NCBI GenBank assembly: GCA_903903205.1 | Contig: CAIUXU010000127.1 | Span: 1 to 6,690, forward strand | Length of the DNA stretch: 6,690 nucleotides | Direction of reading: 5' to 3' | Source of the DNA: an uncultured Syntrophobacterales bacterium | GTDB taxonomy: Bacteria; Desulfobacterota; Syntrophia; Syntrophales; UBA5619 | Shown: positions 5,887-6,690 of the stretch, in pieces | Position numbering within the stretch: the stretch's first letter is position 1 | How the letters are laid out: the number at the start of each line of letters is the position of its first letter | The notes under the pieces: generated by a model | Databases searched by the model: none | Seen by the model: the letters and a program-made list of their open reading frames with translations, nothing else | What the model was told of the DNA's origin: nothing | Program-made: the position numbers and the translations under genes

Positions 5887-6690
5887 TTACATAAACTTCG
5901 TTTTCGGGTTCCTCAAGGTGCCGCTGATGGCCAGCGTCACCCGCTTGTTGCCTTGCATCGGCATCTCGATCGAGCCGTTCAGGTCGAGCTGGCTCTCATT
6001 TAAATCGTCGGCCAACAGGATATTCCCCTTCAGAGAAATTCGGATCTTCTCCCCGTTCAACGTCAGCCCCGCAATCTTCAGGGCGCCGTTGCGGAAGCTG
6101 GCCTTCGCCTCGACCTTGCTGAAATCGATCCGGTCAAAACCGAGGAGGTTCTCCAGGAGCTGGTAGGTTCCACTGGTCAGCGTAAAATCGATATTCCCGG
6201 TTCCATTTTTCAGGGACTCCGCTGTGCCGCTGAAGGTGGCCGACCCTTTCAGAGTTCCGGTGATCTGACGGGCCAGCGCATCCCGGAGCCAGGCGCACTT
6301 CTCAATCCGGATATCCTGGATATTCATCTCTGCCGAGAGCGGTCCTTTTACGGAGAAAATGTTAACAAATTCAATGTTCCCCCGAATATCGCCGCCGTAC
6401 CCCTCCGCAACCGTGACGAGCGCAAGGCGGCCCCGGAGCAGCGAAAGCCATCCGGGCCGGATGCCGAGACTCTCCGCACGGAGGATCGCTTCCGGACGGC
6501 TCCGAAAACCGGCCGTGACGTTCTTCAGCGTGATGCCCGGCGGAATAGCGGGCTGGGTCGCATCGATCGAAAGAAGCAACCCCGGATAGCTGCGGGTGGT
6601 TGCTGCTTTGATGGCTTCTGTCACTGCCTCGCCGGGGAAACGGAGGTAGAGAAGCAGGAAGAGCATCGCAACGCCTGCCAGGATGTAGCC
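5887..6690 (-). CDS. gspN: GspN, Leptospira/Geobacter-type T2SS accessory protein (5' end beyond window)
   Basis: 267 residues are visible, ending in TAA at 5889-5887. The frame is open to the window edge. The internal ATG at 6666 is inside a hydrophobic stretch (GYILAGVA before it, LFLLLYLRF after it), so the real start lies just upstream and this is an N-terminal membrane anchor. The remaining residues look like a periplasmic, beta-rich protein related to AsmA-like domains. Visible segments include LLLSIDATQPAIPPGITLKN, IRGNIEFVNIFSVKGPLSAE and IKNGTG-like turns (SLKNGTGNIDFTLTSGTYQL), ending in ISGTLRNPKTKFM. This matches the GspN clade of Geobacter and Leptospira T2SS operons, where gspN sits next to gspC. 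Its exact job in secretion is not established; placement implies a role in the inner-membrane platform or cell-envelope bridge. The match rests on pattern and position rather than an alignment. Confidence 0.85.
   Translation of the reverse strand, partial: GYILAGVAMLFLLLYLRFPGEAVTEAIKAATTRSYPGLLLSIDATQPAIPPGITLKNVTAGFRSRPEAILRAESLGIRPGWLSLLRGRLALVTVAEGYGGDIRGNIEFVNIFSVKGPLSAEMNIQDIRIEKCAWLRDALARQITGTLKGSATFSGTAESLKNGTGNIDFTLTSGTYQLLENLLGFDRIDFSKVEAKASFRNGALKIAGLTLNGEKIRISLKGNILLADDLNESQLDLNGSIEMPMQGNKRVTLAISGTLRNPKTKFM

Overview
The window is an interior slice of a type II secretion system (T2SS) operon. Every gene is on the minus strand, so transcription runs from position 6690 towards position 1. 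In transcription order it holds: gspN (start cut off by the window edge), gspC, an exeA-type AAA+ ATPase, a small membrane-anchored TPR protein with an ExeB/GspB-like N-terminus, gspD (the outer-membrane secretin) and gspE (the secretion ATPase, cut off after about 364 residues). Intergenic gaps are 17, 22, 24 and -1 bp up to gspD. The only loose junction is gspD-gspE, with 77 bp. No promoter or factor-independent terminator is visible, so the promoter is probably upstream of position 6690 and the operon probably continues past position 1 (inference: gspF and the pseudopilins).

The organism looks like a deltaproteobacterium in the broad sense (Desulfobacterota or relatives such as Geobacter, Syntrophus or Smithella types). 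The reasons are the moderately high GC content, the GspN of the Leptospira/Geobacter-type clade directly ahead of gspC, and the embedded exeA/TPR pair. This placement is an inference from gene content, not a species identification.

How the genes work together: GspE is the cytoplasmic ATPase that drives pseudopilus assembly. GspC bridges the inner membrane to the secretin through its periplasmic HR and PDZ domains. GspD forms the outer-membrane gate. GspN is a membrane-anchored periplasmic accessory protein. The ExeA-like ATPase and its TPR neighbour are the likely counterpart of the Aeromonas ExeA-ExeB complex, which helps the secretin through the peptidoglycan. Here that pair is unusual: the ATPase ends straight after its transmembrane helix with no peptidoglycan-binding domain, and the partner carries TPRs instead of the usual ExeB periplasmic domain.

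The most unusual DNA is the gspD-gspE junction (about 1053-1185). It is a composite palindromic repeat: a 23-bp unit repeated in tandem with a 24-bp period, a 17-bp-arm imperfect palindrome, and heptamer arrays in opposite orientation on the two sides. This block supplies the last codons and stop of gspD, and the ribosome-binding site, start codon and first ~14 codons of gspE. It also creates an in-frame four-codon mini-ORF just ahead of gspE. No stretch longer than 300 bp lacks a gene.
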